Source: Aureobasidium sp. EXF-3400
Taxonomy: Eukaryota > Ascomycota > Dothideomycetes > Dothideales > Saccotheciaceae
NCBI GenBank assembly: GCA_024195585.1
Contig: SWBL01000212.1
Span: 24,470-88,469 of the forward strand
DNA: 64,000 bases
Direction: 5' to 3'
The position numbers and the translations under genes were made by a program. Within the stretch, counting starts at the first letter, position 1. Every line of letters begins with the position of its first letter. The notes beneath the pieces are model-generated. The model made no database searches. It saw only the letters and a program-made list of their open reading frames with translations, and was not told the DNA's origin. Of the stretch, positions 44,472-55,480 are shown piece by piece.

Positions 44472-45928
44472 ATGTCTATTCTACCGAATATCGCAGTTAT
44501 TGGAGGCAGTTATGTTGGTATGCTTCCCGACATTGATACCCTTGATCACGTATTTTGGATGCTAATATCTCGTTTTCTCAGGTGTAAACACAGCACAACA
44601 ACTAGCCACCAAGTTCTCGGGACGCTTTCAAGTCCTGTTGATCGAGAAAAACTCACACTTCCAACATTTATTCGCATTTCCCAGATTTGCGGTGACGAGC
44701 AAAGTGGACACTCACAAAGCTTTCATTCCATACACACCGGGCACTTTTGCGAACTGTCCATCTGGCAGTGGTATCGTTGTCAGAGCGGGTGTGACAAAGG
44801 TTGACAAAGAGGAGATTTGGTTGGATCGCAAAGTTGAAGTCAATGGTCAGGGGGTGGAGAAGATTCCTTATGCTTATCTGGTGAGTTACACGACCAGATG
44901 TGGGTTTGGGATGAGCTTTTTACTGATCACGATGCATAGGTTATTGCCACAGGGACAAAATTGACACCACCATCGACACTACCGTCATCTGACAAGGCAG
45001 ATGGAGTCACTTACCTACGCAACCACGCCAGTAAGGTCGAATCAAGCTCCAATATCGCCATTATCGGCGGAGGAGCAGTGGGCGTCCAGATGGCCACTGA
45101 CATCAAGGAGGTCTACCCCGAGAAGGACGTGACGTTGATTCACTCCAGAGAGCAAATCATGAACAAGTTTCACCCACAACTCGATGGCATCATTAAGCAG
45201 AGATGCGAAGAGTTGGGCGTGAAGCTGAAGCTTGGTTCGAGGGTCAAGTTGCCGGCGAAGGGATATCCGACTGATGGGTCGACTTTCAATGTTGAGTTGC
45301 TGGATGGCTCGTCTGTTTCTACCGACTTCGCTGTATGTTTTAAGGTCTTTGGAAGATGGATGAATTGCTGACATTGGTTGATTTGCAGGTCATCGCTACA
45401 GGTCAAACACCACAGTCAGAGCTCATTCGCGCTCTGTCACCGGAGTCCATCGATGATGCTGGTTTCGTGCGTGTAAGAAGGACACTCCAAATCCACGATA
45501 CCAACTTCCCAAACATCTTCGCCGTAGGAGATGTTGCCGACACAGGAGCTCATAAGGCTGCACGTCCGGCACTAAGACAAGCTCCCGTGGTCGTGGAAAA
45601 TATCCAGCATCTGGCAAACGATGAGACTCTGGAGCACTATGAAGTCGCTGAAGGTCCATCTATCCACTTGAGCTTGGGTCTTGTAAGTCTTTGCTGTTTT
45701 CGCATATAAGATTGATCATTGTGCTGACTTTTGGCTTGCAGACGAAGAATATCAAGTTCATCAATTCTCCGGGTGGCGCCCCAGAGCCAAAGGTCATTTG
45801 GGCTGATGATGGGTAAGTCTTCGTGACAACCGTTTGTGACCTACCACTGACAGTAGATCAGAAAGTTCGACATGGGCATCGATGGCGTGTGGACCCGCAG
45901 AGGCGGCGGACCTAATGCACTTCTCTGA
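44472..45928 (+). CDS. AIF/FSP1 (AMID)-like FAD/NAD(P)H oxidoreductase
   Basis: A 389-residue pyridine-nucleotide-disulfide oxidoreductase from six exons (44472-44517, 44582-44880, 44940-45332, 45389-45682, 45742-45812, 45862-45928). The FAD-binding Rossmann motif IAVIGGSYVGVNTAQQLA is rebuilt across intron 1, and ATG-type motif VIATGTKLTPP follows intron 2. The NAD(P)H-binding motif is IAIIGGGAVGVQMATDI. VIATGQTPQSELI and IFAVGDVADTGAHKAA (second FAD motif) complete the fold. Single-domain length and lack of redox-active CxxC place it with the AIF-M2/FSP1 group, which reduces quinones at membranes, rather than thioredoxin reductases. There is no mitochondrial presequence and no C-terminal membrane helix. 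The splice at 45813-45861 leads to a short GKFDMGIDGVWTRRGGG end. Confidence 0.85.
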
Positions 45929-46801
45929 GGATACAGTTCTTCAAAACTTGATCAACGCCAACTTTGGAGGAAGCACAGCTTGTCAGTCGTCAACAACTGG
46001 ACATCAGAGCGCCCAAACTCCCTCCAAGGAGAGTCGGCTTCTGTCGCAAGCCCTCTACACCTGTCCGCTAAGAGACCTCATCTCGATGGTTTCATAGACA
46101 CACGTCTAGTCTCGAAAGCTTTGTCCGTTTTCAGAACTTCAAAGCTGGCTGCTCTAGCCCTGTGGGAGTGCGGATATGATTGGAGCGAAAGACTTCAGCA
46201 CGAGGGGAGTATGGCGTTCATTGGGCAGTACTGCTTGTATGTTGAGGCCAAGACGGATTGTAATATCAGCCCACACCTTGATGGATTTTCAGAAAGTAGG
46301 ACCGAGAAGGAAGCATATATTCTCATTTGTTTTCAGCGATCGATATTTAGTGCTCGTATCGTGATTGGGAAGGACTCCTTACTCTCTGCAGAGTCTGTTG
46401 GTGGGATGCAGGATCGTGGGTTAGTAGCTGGAAACTGAGCTTCTCTTCAATTCTTCTTGTCACGATCAGGCTCTCAAAGATTCTCAAAGACTCGATGCTA
46501 TGAACCAGTGACGATCCGAGAAATCTTATGAGAATATTCTCTCGTTGTCAGCTCCACTTGTTGAAGCATTTTTCTTCGAGTGACTTCACATATCAGATGC
46601 TTGGCGTTCTACACGTCACCATCTCCACCCCCTCCATGACATCGTCATAACAATGATACCATCGGCTCGATCGATTGCAGCAGTAGAAATACTTTCTTCA
46701 GGTCGCGTGAGGGCAATTCTTCTTCCTTCATCACACTCAATCTTCATCAATTGACCTCCCAAACCACTCCAAACCCACCACCAACCACACAACCTATCAA
46801 A
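45929..46801. other. 870 bp intergenic region
   Basis: A 150-codon frame near 45985-46438 is open but shows no domain and no convincing splicing. I leave it unannotated. The right half is the promoter of the small protein gene. Confidence 0.4.
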
Positions 46802-47321
46802 ATGTCGGCCGATTACCAAGGACAGGACCCCATCAAGCTCGCTACCCAGGCTGAGCAGGACTTGAACAGCCACGCCGCGAAGCACGGCAAGGGTGGCAGT
46901 GACAGCAGTAAGTCTTTGAGAAACCCAAGATTGAAATTGTAGTCGGAGATCAAGTCCGCTATAGCTTCAAGAGCTTCAACAACTTGCGAAAATATACTGA
47001 CATTACCTTCTGTAGCCAACGAGTCTGGTGTTGACGAGAGCGTCAGCAACAAGTTCCCCGGTGCCGACGTAACTGTTGGCGGTACCGGTGCCAGCAACAA
47101 CATCTCTATCCCCGAGTCTGAGGGTGGCGACATCAACCCCTCCACTGGCAAGCTGTACAAGGCTGGCGAGTTCGAGGGCGCCGGAGGTAAATTTACACGA
47201 GAGTCTTGACGGCAAAGACACATGCTAACTGAACTCACCTTCAGGTCCCGAGACCAAGGCTCAGATTCACCGCGAGAACGACGGTGGTGACGACGACGTC
47301 CGCTCCAACGTCCGCAACTAA
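46802..47321 (+). CDS. small hydrophilic fungal protein (hydrophilin-like)
   Basis: A 117-residue protein from three exons (46802-46907, 47016-47186, 47245-47321). It starts MSADYQGQDPIKLATQAEQD and continues through NSHAAKHG, TNESGVDESVSNKFPGADVT, INPSTGKLYKAGEFEGAGGP and ends DDDVRSNVRN. It is glycine- and Asp/Ser/Asn-rich, with no hydrophobic core, cysteine or membrane segment. I recognise this layout as a conserved uncharacterised protein of filamentous ascomycetes, often abundant in conidia or stress transcriptomes, but no function is established. The 108-nt first intron is longer than most here. Both splice junctions keep the conserved order intact. Confidence 0.75.
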
Positions 47322-47866
47322 AGCAATAGTTGTCGGAAGTATGAGATGAACATTCACCTAAAGCTTCGCGCCCTTTGACAGGGACGAGCTATGAACAAAG
47401 GAATTGATGATACCGATCCAAGAGATGGGAAGAAAATCCAATGCTGGTGACGTTGAGCCAGCAAGAGCGACTCCGTTGACCGCGCAGTCATGTAAATTAC
47501 ATATACGAGACATGAAATCTGAATATAATTCATACCTACCTGTTATATTCATCCTGGATGGTGGTTGTGGTATGAGGTTGAAGCAGAGCCTCTTCTGTGG
47601 AGCCTCCTGTCGCTCGTGTTTGAGAGCCGCAATTCGGCGTGATGCGACCGGCCAACTCCGCGTGCCCGCTTCGAAGCTCTTTGAGTAAAAGTGACAGACG
47701 GACAGATAAACATAGCAGAGTAGAAGTCTTTTATCGCTTGTAGGTCCGTCTGTTTTCTTCATCGCTACTTCTATCAGCAACTCGAGAAAGCAAAGCAAGC
47801 TCCCTGCTCGATTGCCAGCCCAGATCGCGCCCGAAACACGCCTACGCACATACACAGGCAGTCAAC
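47322..47866. other. intergenic, promoter of the HIU hydrolase gene
   Basis: 545 bp with no recognised feature. Confidence 0.45.
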
Positions 47867-48292
47867 ATGTCAGCTCCCGCACGCCCATTCATCACATGCC
47901 ACGTCCTCGAGACCGTCTCGGGTCGTCCAGCACCCGACATGCGCGTAACTCTCTCGCTCCTCTCGCCCAAGCGCTCCAACCTCTCTTCCCCCACCACATT
48001 CACCGCATCCACCAACTCAGATGGCCGAGTGACGGCCTGGCAGTCCACCAATGAAAGCGGCACTGTCACCACCTCTGAGCTCGATCACCTGGTCAACACA
48101 TTGAAGTCGGACCTCAAGAGCGACGAGCAGATGAACTGGAGCTTGGTCTTTGCGACCGAGGAGTTCTACGGCAAGGGGAAGACCTTCTGGCCTGAGGTGG
48201 AGCTCAAGTTCTGCACCGATAAGGATGAGAAACACTATCATGTTCCTTTGCTCTTGGGTCCTTGGAGCTACACCACCTACCGCGGCTCATAG
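47867..48292 (+). CDS. 5-hydroxyisourate hydrolase (transthyretin-like)
   Basis: A 141-residue intronless enzyme of uric acid breakdown that hydrolyses 5-hydroxyisourate to OHCU after urate oxidase. The start is followed by ITCHVLETVSGRPAPDM, the N-terminal signature with its catalytic His. The C terminus is HYHVPLLLGPWSYTTYRGS, containing the second His pair and the diagnostic YRGS end. Length exceeds the bacterial type by a small loop (LLSPKRSNLSSPTTF) between strands, normal for fungi. There is no clear PTS2 presequence at the N terminus, so peroxisomal or cytosolic location is open. No other purine-degradation gene is adjacent. Confidence 0.95.
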   Translation: MSAPARPFITCHVLETVSGRPAPDMRVTLSLLSPKRSNLSSPTTFTASTNSDGRVTAWQSTNESGTVTTSELDHLVNTLKSDLKSDEQMNWSLVFATEEFYGKGKTFWPEVELKFCTDKDEKHYHVPLLLGPWSYTTYRGS

Positions 48293-48667
48293 ATTAAGAG
48301 AAGGCTGAAGCTGGAGTCATGGGATAGTGACCAGATATTCACGACGGCAATGAGTACAAGCTTTGTGGCGGAGACGACTGGCAAGGGTTTATGTTGAGCA
48401 AAAGGGTACACGAATAGAAAAGGGCAGTTGGCTGTTGGTGCGACCCTGGTCTTGACTGTCTCTCACTCATATCTCTGCGATGCACCCTCAATGGGTTTCT
48501 TGGGGATATACATGACTTAAACTGTGATTGTAACTACAAAGCTTTTGTACATACAGCATATTCCGAGGGCGGTTGTGGGATAATGATGCTTTGGAATTAT
48601 TCTGAAATATTTGGCCTTTGGACTGAATCAAATAACGTGTGGCATGTAGCATTTTTGAGTCGAGACA
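48293..48667. other. intergenic spacer
   Basis: 375 bp, AT-rich at the right end. No feature recognised. Confidence 0.4.
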
Positions 48668-49170
48668 ATGGAAGTATACTACAGATATCTCGAGGCGTAT
48701 ATCGATGGATATCAAGAGGGGGCCGCTGTAACGTATCCAGACCTTAAGAAGCAATTGCGTGCTAGAACTCTCGAGGACCCGGGTATCAGGGCTCTCTGTT
48801 TGCTGGAGAGCTTTGGGAGCGAGTAGGGCTGACTCGGCGCACGTACGTCCGGGCTGTGGAACGGGCCGTACCCTGCAGACTAGCGGCGAAGAGCTCCGAC
48901 CACCTTCCCTTTACCTATCTCTTCCACGTCCCGAGTCGTCAACGTCGAGTTCTGAACGATCCGGAAGTCATCAGACTGACCTTACAATCTGACGAAGATG
49001 TCGAAAGCTTGGTGATCATGGTCGTTCCTCTCTTCGATCACGGCATGCCTTTACTCATGATGAGACAGGTGGATAGCGACTGCCCTGTAGATGTTTACGG
49101 TAATAGGCCGACTTGTCTCAAAATGGTTGCGCATGCCCCAATCCACCAAGCTCTAGATGTGCCCTTGTAG
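48668..49170 (+). CDS. orphan two-exon gene, 148 residues
   Basis: Unrecognised. A 53-codon frame starting MEVYYRYLEAYIDGYQEGAA meets TAG at 48822-48824, but a 56-nt intron (48823-48878: GTAGGG, CTGAC branch-like, CTGCAG) joins it to a frame of 97 codons. The resulting protein is charged and probably soluble, with DDVESLVIMVVPLFDHGMP-like hydrophobic strands and no cysteine motif. The intron has the size and branch context typical of this genome, and its removal turns two short frames into one protein. The open frame of exon 2 extends upstream through the intron without stop, so a single-exon reading from 48759 is also possible. No family is known to me; could be lineage-specific. Confidence 0.35.
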
Positions 49171-49716
49171 GTATAACTGATGCATCGGCATTCCTTTGTT
49201 AGGTCAAGGAACCACTTATTTTCCTATAAATCATTAAAGATTTGCCAACGGGACCGTTGCTTCTAACGGGCTGCAATGTTTGCGGTTTGTTCACGAGTTC
49301 TCGACGCGCGTGCGAGGGCAGCTTCTTTGTTCTTCCAGTCGCAGTTGCCCAACCATCGAGTGACTCGCTCAGTTCCTGCTTCTTTCCTTCTGTCGTATTA
49401 ATTCTCGGCGTCAACTGCATCGCAGGTGACTGTCCCATCATCACAACGTTCCTTCACGTACACTCCTTTTCTTGTCAGCCTAGACGGCGACCATCAACTT
49501 TCCAACGCAGCACCTGTTTTAATCAATACACTTTTGCCAGCACTTCTTGCACGTAGCATCAACAAGAAACACATCACACGGATCCCACGAGTTCACAGAC
49601 GCATCACATCAACCGCGCAAAGCAAACCTTCACCAACATAATACTTGCATGACTTACAGTCTACATCCCACTCTCAAAACAACTTCACTCTATCATCCAC
49701 ACTCATTAACGCAACC
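49171..49716. other. intergenic, promoter of the amylase gene
   Basis: 546 bp. A TATAAA occurs near 49225, too far from the ATG to be certain unless the leader is long. No AmyR-type site was confirmed. Confidence 0.4.
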
Positions 49717-51466
49717 ATGAAGCTCGCTGCCTTCTTGACACTCTTCAGCTTCGGCGTCTCTGTTCTGGCAGCATCTGCCGCTGACTGGCGCTCGAAGTCT
49801 ATCTACCAAGTACTGACCGATCGGTGAGTCTTCATTTTGATTATTGTCGAGATCGCTATGACTAACATGCACGACTGCTAGCTTCGCACGTCCCGATGGA
49901 AGTACCACAGCCAAATGTGACCCAGTCGGCAAGTACTGCGGAGGTACTTACCAGGGAATCATCAAGCAACTGGATTACATCCAGAACATGGGATTCACTG
50001 CCGTAAGTTTTCACACGTGTGGCGTCGAACCGCTAAACGGTAAACGCTAACACATGAACAGATCTGGATCTCCCCTATCACGTTCCAGATACAGACCTGG
50101 ACACCCTACGGCGAACCATGGCACGGCTACTGGCAACAAGATCTGTACAAGCTCAACAGTGCCTTTGGCACCGCCGACGACCTCAGAGCTTTAGCCAAAG
50201 CTCTGCACAACAGGGGCATGGTCTGTCGATTGTACAAGCGAACGTAATGACCTTGACTGACTCGTATTTTAGTATCTCATGGTTGACATCGTCGTCAACC
50301 ACAACGGCTGGAACGGCAATGCGACTTCAGTCGACTACAGCGTCTTCAAACCATTCGACGACATTGAGTACTACCACAGCTTCTGTAATGTCGACTACAG
50401 CAACAACACCAGCATCCAAGACTGCTGGTTGGGCGACTCGAACGTGGAGCTTGTCGATCTCCGAACAGAAGACACCGCAGTCGCACAAGAGTACCAGACA
50501 TGGATCCAGCAATTGGTCTCCAACTACTCGAGTAAGTTGATCGTTGTCGCTGGGAGATCTTGGCTCACGCTGTTCCAGTTGATGGCCTTCGTATCGACAC
50601 CGTCAAGCATGTCGACACTTCCTTCTGGCCTGGATTTGGAGAGGCCGCTGGCGTTTTCATCACCGGCGAAGTGACCAATGGTGATCCATACGGTCTTTGC
50701 CCTTACCAAAACTACATGGACAGTGTTCTGAACTACGCAATGTACGTTCAGATCAAGACTGCCAAACGTTCCTCTTGCTTACATATCTAACAGGTACTAT
50801 GCGGCTACGGACGCCTTCTCCTCAACTGCTGGAAGCATGTCCAAGTTTGTGAAGCAACTGAACGGCATGAAGAGTCAATGCAAAGACACCAGTGTTCTGG
50901 GATCCTTCTCAGAGAACCACGATCAGCCTCGCTTTGCCTCACTGACCAACGACATGTCCTTGGCCAAGAATATCATCACCTACACGATCATGGGCGACGG
51001 AATTCCCATCATGTACGAAGGTCAGGAGCAGCATTACAGCGGCGCACAAGATCCCTACAACCGTGAAGCTGTTTGGTTGAGTGGTTACAACACTGGCGCA
51101 CCTCTCTACACGCTCACAGCAAGCGCAAACCAGATTCGCAACCATGCTCTCTTCGTTGATGGAGATTGGCTTACCTACCAGAACTGGGTCATCTACAGCG
51201 ACAGCGCCAATGTTGCCATGCGTAAAGGCTACGATGGCTACCCGACCATCACCATCCTGACCAACAAGGGCTCCAGCAGTGCAGACTACACACTCAGCGT
51301 TACCAACACTGGATACGTTAGTGGTACAAAGGTCGTGGACATCCTGTCCTGCGAAGCGTTGACTGCAGGATCAGGCGGAAATCTTACAGTGCCCATGTCA
51401 CAGGGTCTACCCAAAATCTACTACCCACTTGAGCTTCTGGATTGTAGTGGCATTTGCGGATACTGA
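49717..51466 (+). CDS. secreted GH13 alpha-amylase (Taka-amylase type)
   Basis: A 493-residue starch-degrading enzyme. Signal peptide: [20 protein letters not shown]. Exons are 49717-49823, 49882-50002, 50062-50220, 50273-50531, 50579-50741 and 50794-51466. The fold starts [20 protein letters not shown]. Conserved region I is [10 protein letters not shown]. Region [13 protein letters not shown] (nucleophile Asp), is rebuilt across intron 4. Region III is [10 protein letters not shown] (acid/base Glu), and region IV is [10 protein letters not shown] (stabilising Asp). The YCGGTYQGI segment with its cysteine pair and the calcium-binding Asn/Asp residues are fungal acid-amylase features. No C-terminal starch-binding domain is present; the protein ends SGICGY. 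The plain fungal alpha-amylase identity is secure. Confidence 0.95.
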
Positions 51467-52496
51467 TATTCTTCTCGAGCCTCTCACCTCGATGGGTTTG
51501 GAGTTATAACAAGCTTTGATATGCATGCTGAAGGTCAGGATCAGCCGAACGATATTGCTATGCAGTAGCTAGTATTTTCTTTTTGTCACCTACGACTTCC
51601 GAACTCTCAGCGACTGGATTGGTAATAGGCATATATAGGGATCATACAAAAGCATTCCGACCAAGTTTTGAACCCGAGAATTGCATCGTTCAAGCGTCAC
51701 AGACGGGATGATTTGAATATCGATCACATGAAATTTTCTTTTGTACTCGATCTTGAAAGCGTCGCACCCGGGTCTGCGGGAGACTTTTTTTCAATAACGT
51801 CAACGTCATATTTACCTGAGCTCAGGGTCTTACGGATAGTGCTGTCATGCCGCAACCGTTGCGGAAGCTTGTCTTGGATGTGATGGTTCCGGAGCATCCT
51901 ACAGCTATCATCTCTTTGATAATCAAGACTCAGAATGAAGCAGAGGATCGCGGAACTTTAGAGATAGATAACATACGGATCCGCCTTGATGAAACAGATC
52001 GAGGGATTGCAAATTTGACAGAACTCGAGGCAGAGAGTGGCCTCGTGAACAGGATTGCCGAACGTACCGGCTGATCCCTCGATTGGCGCCGGTCTGGGCG
52101 GCTTCTTCTGGAAGTGTGGCGGCGTCATAGCAGCTAGGATCATCATACATTCGGTCGTTAACGGTGTGCGACATGGCAGAGACAGGCATCTGACTGGTCG
52201 AAAATGAAGACTACGCGCGCGGCGCCGCGATGATTTCAGAATGGGACCATTCTGAGCATGCGTCATTTGTGACGTTGTGGTTCATGTCCTGATGACAGAC
52301 GTAGGAAGGCGGCTCTGTAGGCAAGCCCAGCAAAGATATTAACCTCGACTTCCTGCCATCCAGCCACAGACATTCTTGATCATCCCATCTACAGCCCATC
52401 ACCCAGCGACCCCAGGCAACCTATCCCAGCCACCGACTTCTGTCACTCCATCTACTCCACCACCTAAACGACTAGTCTATCTCAGCCCTATCCAAA
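51467..52496. other. 1 kb intergenic region with frame remnants
   Basis: Includes the remnant listed at 51728-52074. The rest shows only short frames. The right end is pyrimidine/CCA-rich leader of the Nce102 gene. Confidence 0.4.
51728..52074 (+). pseudogene. possible gene remnant, leucine-rich segments in two frames
   Basis: Two overlapping plus-strand frames read MKFSFVLDLESVAPGSAG, LPELRVLRIVLSC and then, shifted, LRKLVLDVMVPEHPTAIISL. The alternation of LxxLxxL-type strands resembles an F-box/LRR-like protein interrupted by a frameshift. The region could also be chance or hold an unrecognised intron. No full-length relative was found in the window. Confidence 0.2.
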
Positions 52497-53126
52497 ATGG
52501 TTGCAAAGATCATCAACCTGGCCATGCGCGGCCTCCAGGTAAGCTTCAGCAATCACTTACACTCTAGTCTGTCATAGACTAACATGCGTCACAGTTCTTC
52601 TGGGCTCTCCTCATCATGTCTCTCATTGGCAACATGATCGCAACATCTTACTCTGGCAACCCCTCGATTGTCAACTACAGCATGTTTGTTTCAGTCTTCA
52701 GCATGCTGTCGCTGTTCTACCTCATCCCCGCAAGCATCAAGGAGTCGTTCATGATCCACCCTCTCCTCGTTGTTGGTCTTGATGCCCTCAACGCCATCTT
52801 CTACTTCTGCGGCGCCGTCGCCATGTCGGCCTACCTTGGTGTCCACAGCTGCGGTAACAGCGTAAGTTTTCTTCACTTGTCGAAGAGTATAAGCAAAGTC
52901 TAATATGCAATAGTCATACACCCACCGCAACTCTATCACCAACGGCTCTCCCAACACCTCTAAGCGCTGCCACGAGGCTCAGGCCTCCACCGCCTTCCTC
53001 TGGTTCGGCTTTGCTGCCTTCGTCGTCTCTGCTGTCTTCTCTGGTCTCCAGGGCCGCAACTCTGGCGTTAACATGCGCGGTGGTGCCGGTGGTATCAGAA
53101 AGGGACCTGCCATGAGCCAGGTCTAA
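52497..53126 (+). CDS. NCE102: Nce102-like MARVEL protein (eisosome / plasma-membrane tetraspanner)
   Basis: A 173-residue protein with four membrane helices. Exons are 52497-52538, 52595-52861 and 52914-53126. The order is FFWALLIMSLIGNMIATS, NYSMFVSVFSMLSLFYLI, LLVVGLDALNAIFYFCGAVA and a last helix, FLWFGFAAFVVSAVFSGL. Between helices 3 and 4 are HSCGNS, SYTHRNSITNGS and RCHEAQASTAFL, which match yeast Nce102 in the Cys-containing HSC-NNSSY and CRQAQA segments. It ends GPAMSQV, comparable to the SQV end of yeast Nce102. The yeast protein sits in eisosome/MCC domains, senses sphingolipids and was named for non-classical export. Both introns are phase-consistent. Confidence 0.88.
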
Positions 53127-53603
53127 GCGACCTCTCGCAGAAAGTTCTTTTCTCGAAACGAACCACCTACCCCACTGGACGCAGCAGCCCATGCTTGGAG
53201 CATGTCACTATGCGAGCATGATGGATGCGCGTCCCTGAGACTGGTTCTCTTGTACAACAGCTTCTTTTGACAACGACGACGACAACAACCAGCGGTCGGT
53301 CGACATTATTCTTTCGTATTCCTGTACTATATTATCACGACTTGTACGAAGCAAGAGGCGGCGGGAAGGCGTTAATATTTGATTCGATGGACGCTACAGC
53401 GCGCTAATGTTTATTGCGAGTCCTGAATACCATAATGAAATTCACCTAAAAATTAATTCATAAACATAATGACCAAGCCTCGTGCTTTTCAGTGACTCCT
53501 CGACTGTGATACACTTCTTCGTCTTAGTCGGTGTATTTGACTGAAAGATGATTAGCGCGGTGTAGATTAAAGATTTCAGCGACATTCGTACTGCAACTGT
53601 GAT
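53127..53603. other. intergenic between convergent genes
   Basis: 477 bp between the Nce102 stop and the SCA7-domain gene stop. A short CGACGACGACAACAAC stretch is seen; nothing else. Confidence 0.45.
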
Positions 53604-53903
53604 CTATTGCTGAGGAAGCTGGGCAAACTCTTGCTGCTGGCGAGCCATAAGCTGTTCGAGTGGAGCAGTCCTGCCAGGCACAGCATACTTGTCCTGGATG
53701 GAATGTGCCGGGCAAGCAAGTGCAGCAGGACACGGGACACCGTTGAACTGGGGAACACCGCACTGCTTGTCTATATCGACATGCTCTCTGGTAGCAGACA
53801 TGGCAGAGGGGTTATTGTCCGGGGGTTGTGAATGGGAGTGATTAGTAGTAGTGTTGGGAGCGAAGCGAGGGTCCTGGACGGCGGGCTCTGCGTTGAACTG
53901 CAT
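53604..53903 (-). CDS. mini SCA7-domain protein (Sgf73/ataxin-7-type zinc finger)
   Basis: A 99-residue protein whose second half is a SCA7-type zinc finger: DIDKQCGVPQFNGVPC, then LACPAHSI, giving C48-x9-C58-x5-C64-x2-H67, followed by AVPGRTAPLEQLMARQQQE. In ataxin-7/Sgf73 this module, followed by the AV-GR block, sits in the SAGA deubiquitinase and binds nucleosomes. Here almost the whole protein is the finger, with a short Asn/Pro/Ser-rich lead; Sgf73 proper is several times longer. The frame stays open well upstream of the ATG with a hydrophobic segment (PLPLFFTLCAIINLAM), so a longer N terminus via an unseen exon is possible. It is divergent from ARP1, 325 bp apart. Confidence 0.7.
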   Translation of the reverse strand: MQFNAEPAVQDPRFAPNTTTNHSHSQPPDNNPSAMSATREHVDIDKQCGVPQFNGVPCPAALACPAHSIQDKYAVPGRTAPLEQLMARQQQEFAQLPQQ

Positions 53904-54228
53904 GGCCAGGTTGATTATGGCACAAAGTGTGAAGAAGAGCGGCAGGGGTCTGCTTGTATGAACGGAAAGTAAGCAGAAAGCAGGGACGGAGTCAGGGTGC
54001 GCTTGAGTAGATAGAGTATCAGCAAAAGCAGGGACAGAGTGGGAATAGAATGGTAGGACCCGAGGTAGCTTCTAAAGTCCGGAGAGCTGTTGGCCAACAC
54101 AATGCCAAGCATCTCCTTGTGTTTCAGCGACCATCCGAGACAGCAACAGCTCCGCCAGCAATCTCTCAACATCATGGGCCCGCAACAATAGTTTGTTTAG
54201 AAAGAGAAGGATCACACAACAAGGACAG
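53904..54228. other. divergent promoter region
   Basis: 325 bp shared by the SCA7-domain gene and ARP1; it contains the open upstream frame noted for the SCA7 gene. Confidence 0.4.
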
Positions 54229-55480
54229 ATGGCAGACACACTCCACAACGCCCCAATTGTCCTGGACAACGGCAGCGGCACCATCAGAGCTGGCTTCGCG
54301 GGCGAGGACGCGCCCAAATGTTATTTCCCATCCTACGTCGGCCGACCCAAGCACTTGCGCGTCCTGGCTGGCGCTCTCGAAGGCGATGTCTTTATCGGCC
54401 AAAAGGCTCAGGAGCTGCGCGGCCTGTTGAAGATCCGCTACCCTCTGGAACACGGAATCGTCACCGACTGGGACGACATGGAGAAGATCTGGCAACATGT
54501 CTACACCGAAGAACTCAAGACACTGAGCGAAGAACACCCTGTCCTCTTGACCGAACCGCCGCTCAATCCCCGCTCCAACCGCGACACGGCTGCCCAGATC
54601 CTGTTTGAGACCTTCAACGTTCCCGCCTTGTTTACATCGATTCAAGCTGTCTTGTCCCTCTATGCCTCAGGCAGAACCACTGGTATCGTTTTGGACTCGG
54701 GTGACGGTGTCTCGCACGCTGTACCTGTCTACGAAGGCTTCGCCATCAACAACAGCATCCGCCGTATCGATGTCGCTGGCCGAGACGTTACCGAGCACTT
54801 ACAGACGCTGCTTCGCAAATCGGGCTACATCTTCCATACCAGTGCCGAGAAAGAGGTCGTGCGCATGATCAAGGAAAAGACAAGTTACCTGGCTCTTGAT
54901 CCCAAGAAGGAAGAGAAGGACTGGGCCACAGGCAATGCCAGACAGGACGGCAAGACGGTTGAGTATACCCTTCCTGACGGCCAGAAGCTCAAGGTACAAC
55001 CACGTGCTCCCTACGCAACCCGACTTAAGCTTACCATGTTCTGCAGATTGGTCCCGAGAGATTCAGAGCGTCCGAGATTCTCTTTGATCCTGAAATCATT
55101 GGTCTCGAATATCCCGGCATCCACCAGATCGTTGTCGATGCCATCAGCCGTACCGACATGGACCTGAGAAAATCCCTCTACGCAAACATCGTCTTGTCAG
55201 GAGGTTCAACTTTGACCAAGGGCTTCGGTGATCGTCTATTACACGAGGTTCAACGTCTGGCAGTCAAAGACATGCGCATCAAGATCTTCGCACCTCCAGA
55301 ACGCAAGTACAGCACGTGGATTGGTGGCAGTATCCTGGCTGGTCTTAGCACCTTCAGAAGGGTCAGTACAGCTTTACTTCTTGCACAACCTGTTTCCAGA
55401 CTGACGTGATTATGCAGATGTGGGTGAACATCGACGACTGGCATGAGAATCCTGAAATCATCCATACCAAGTTTGCGTGA
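54229..55480 (+). CDS. ARP1: Arp1 centractin (dynactin actin-related protein)
   Basis: A 380-residue actin-fold protein forming the dynactin minifilament that links dynein to cargo; in filamentous fungi it is needed for nuclear migration. Exons are 54229-54993, 55047-55361 and 55418-55480. The N terminus [17 protein letters not shown] carries the phosphate-1 loop, and [18 protein letters not shown] is the Arp1-type variant of the actin D-loop start. [44 protein letters not shown] and the C-terminal [19 protein letters not shown] follow. The DWHENP end and the [12 protein letters not shown] segment distinguish it from conventional actin, whose C terminus ends KCF. Both introns keep conserved actin motifs in frame. 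Confidence 0.93.

Noticed and set aside
44065..44472. 135-codon minus-strand frame upstream of the FSP1-like gene
   Set aside because: It is open because the region is GC-rich; a plus-strand frame is open over the same bases. No conserved motif.
45980..46438. 152-codon plus-strand frame after the FSP1-like gene
   Set aside because: No domain, starts inside the 3' flank, composition resembles non-coding spacer, and no splice to the upstream gene is needed because that gene ends cleanly at 45928.
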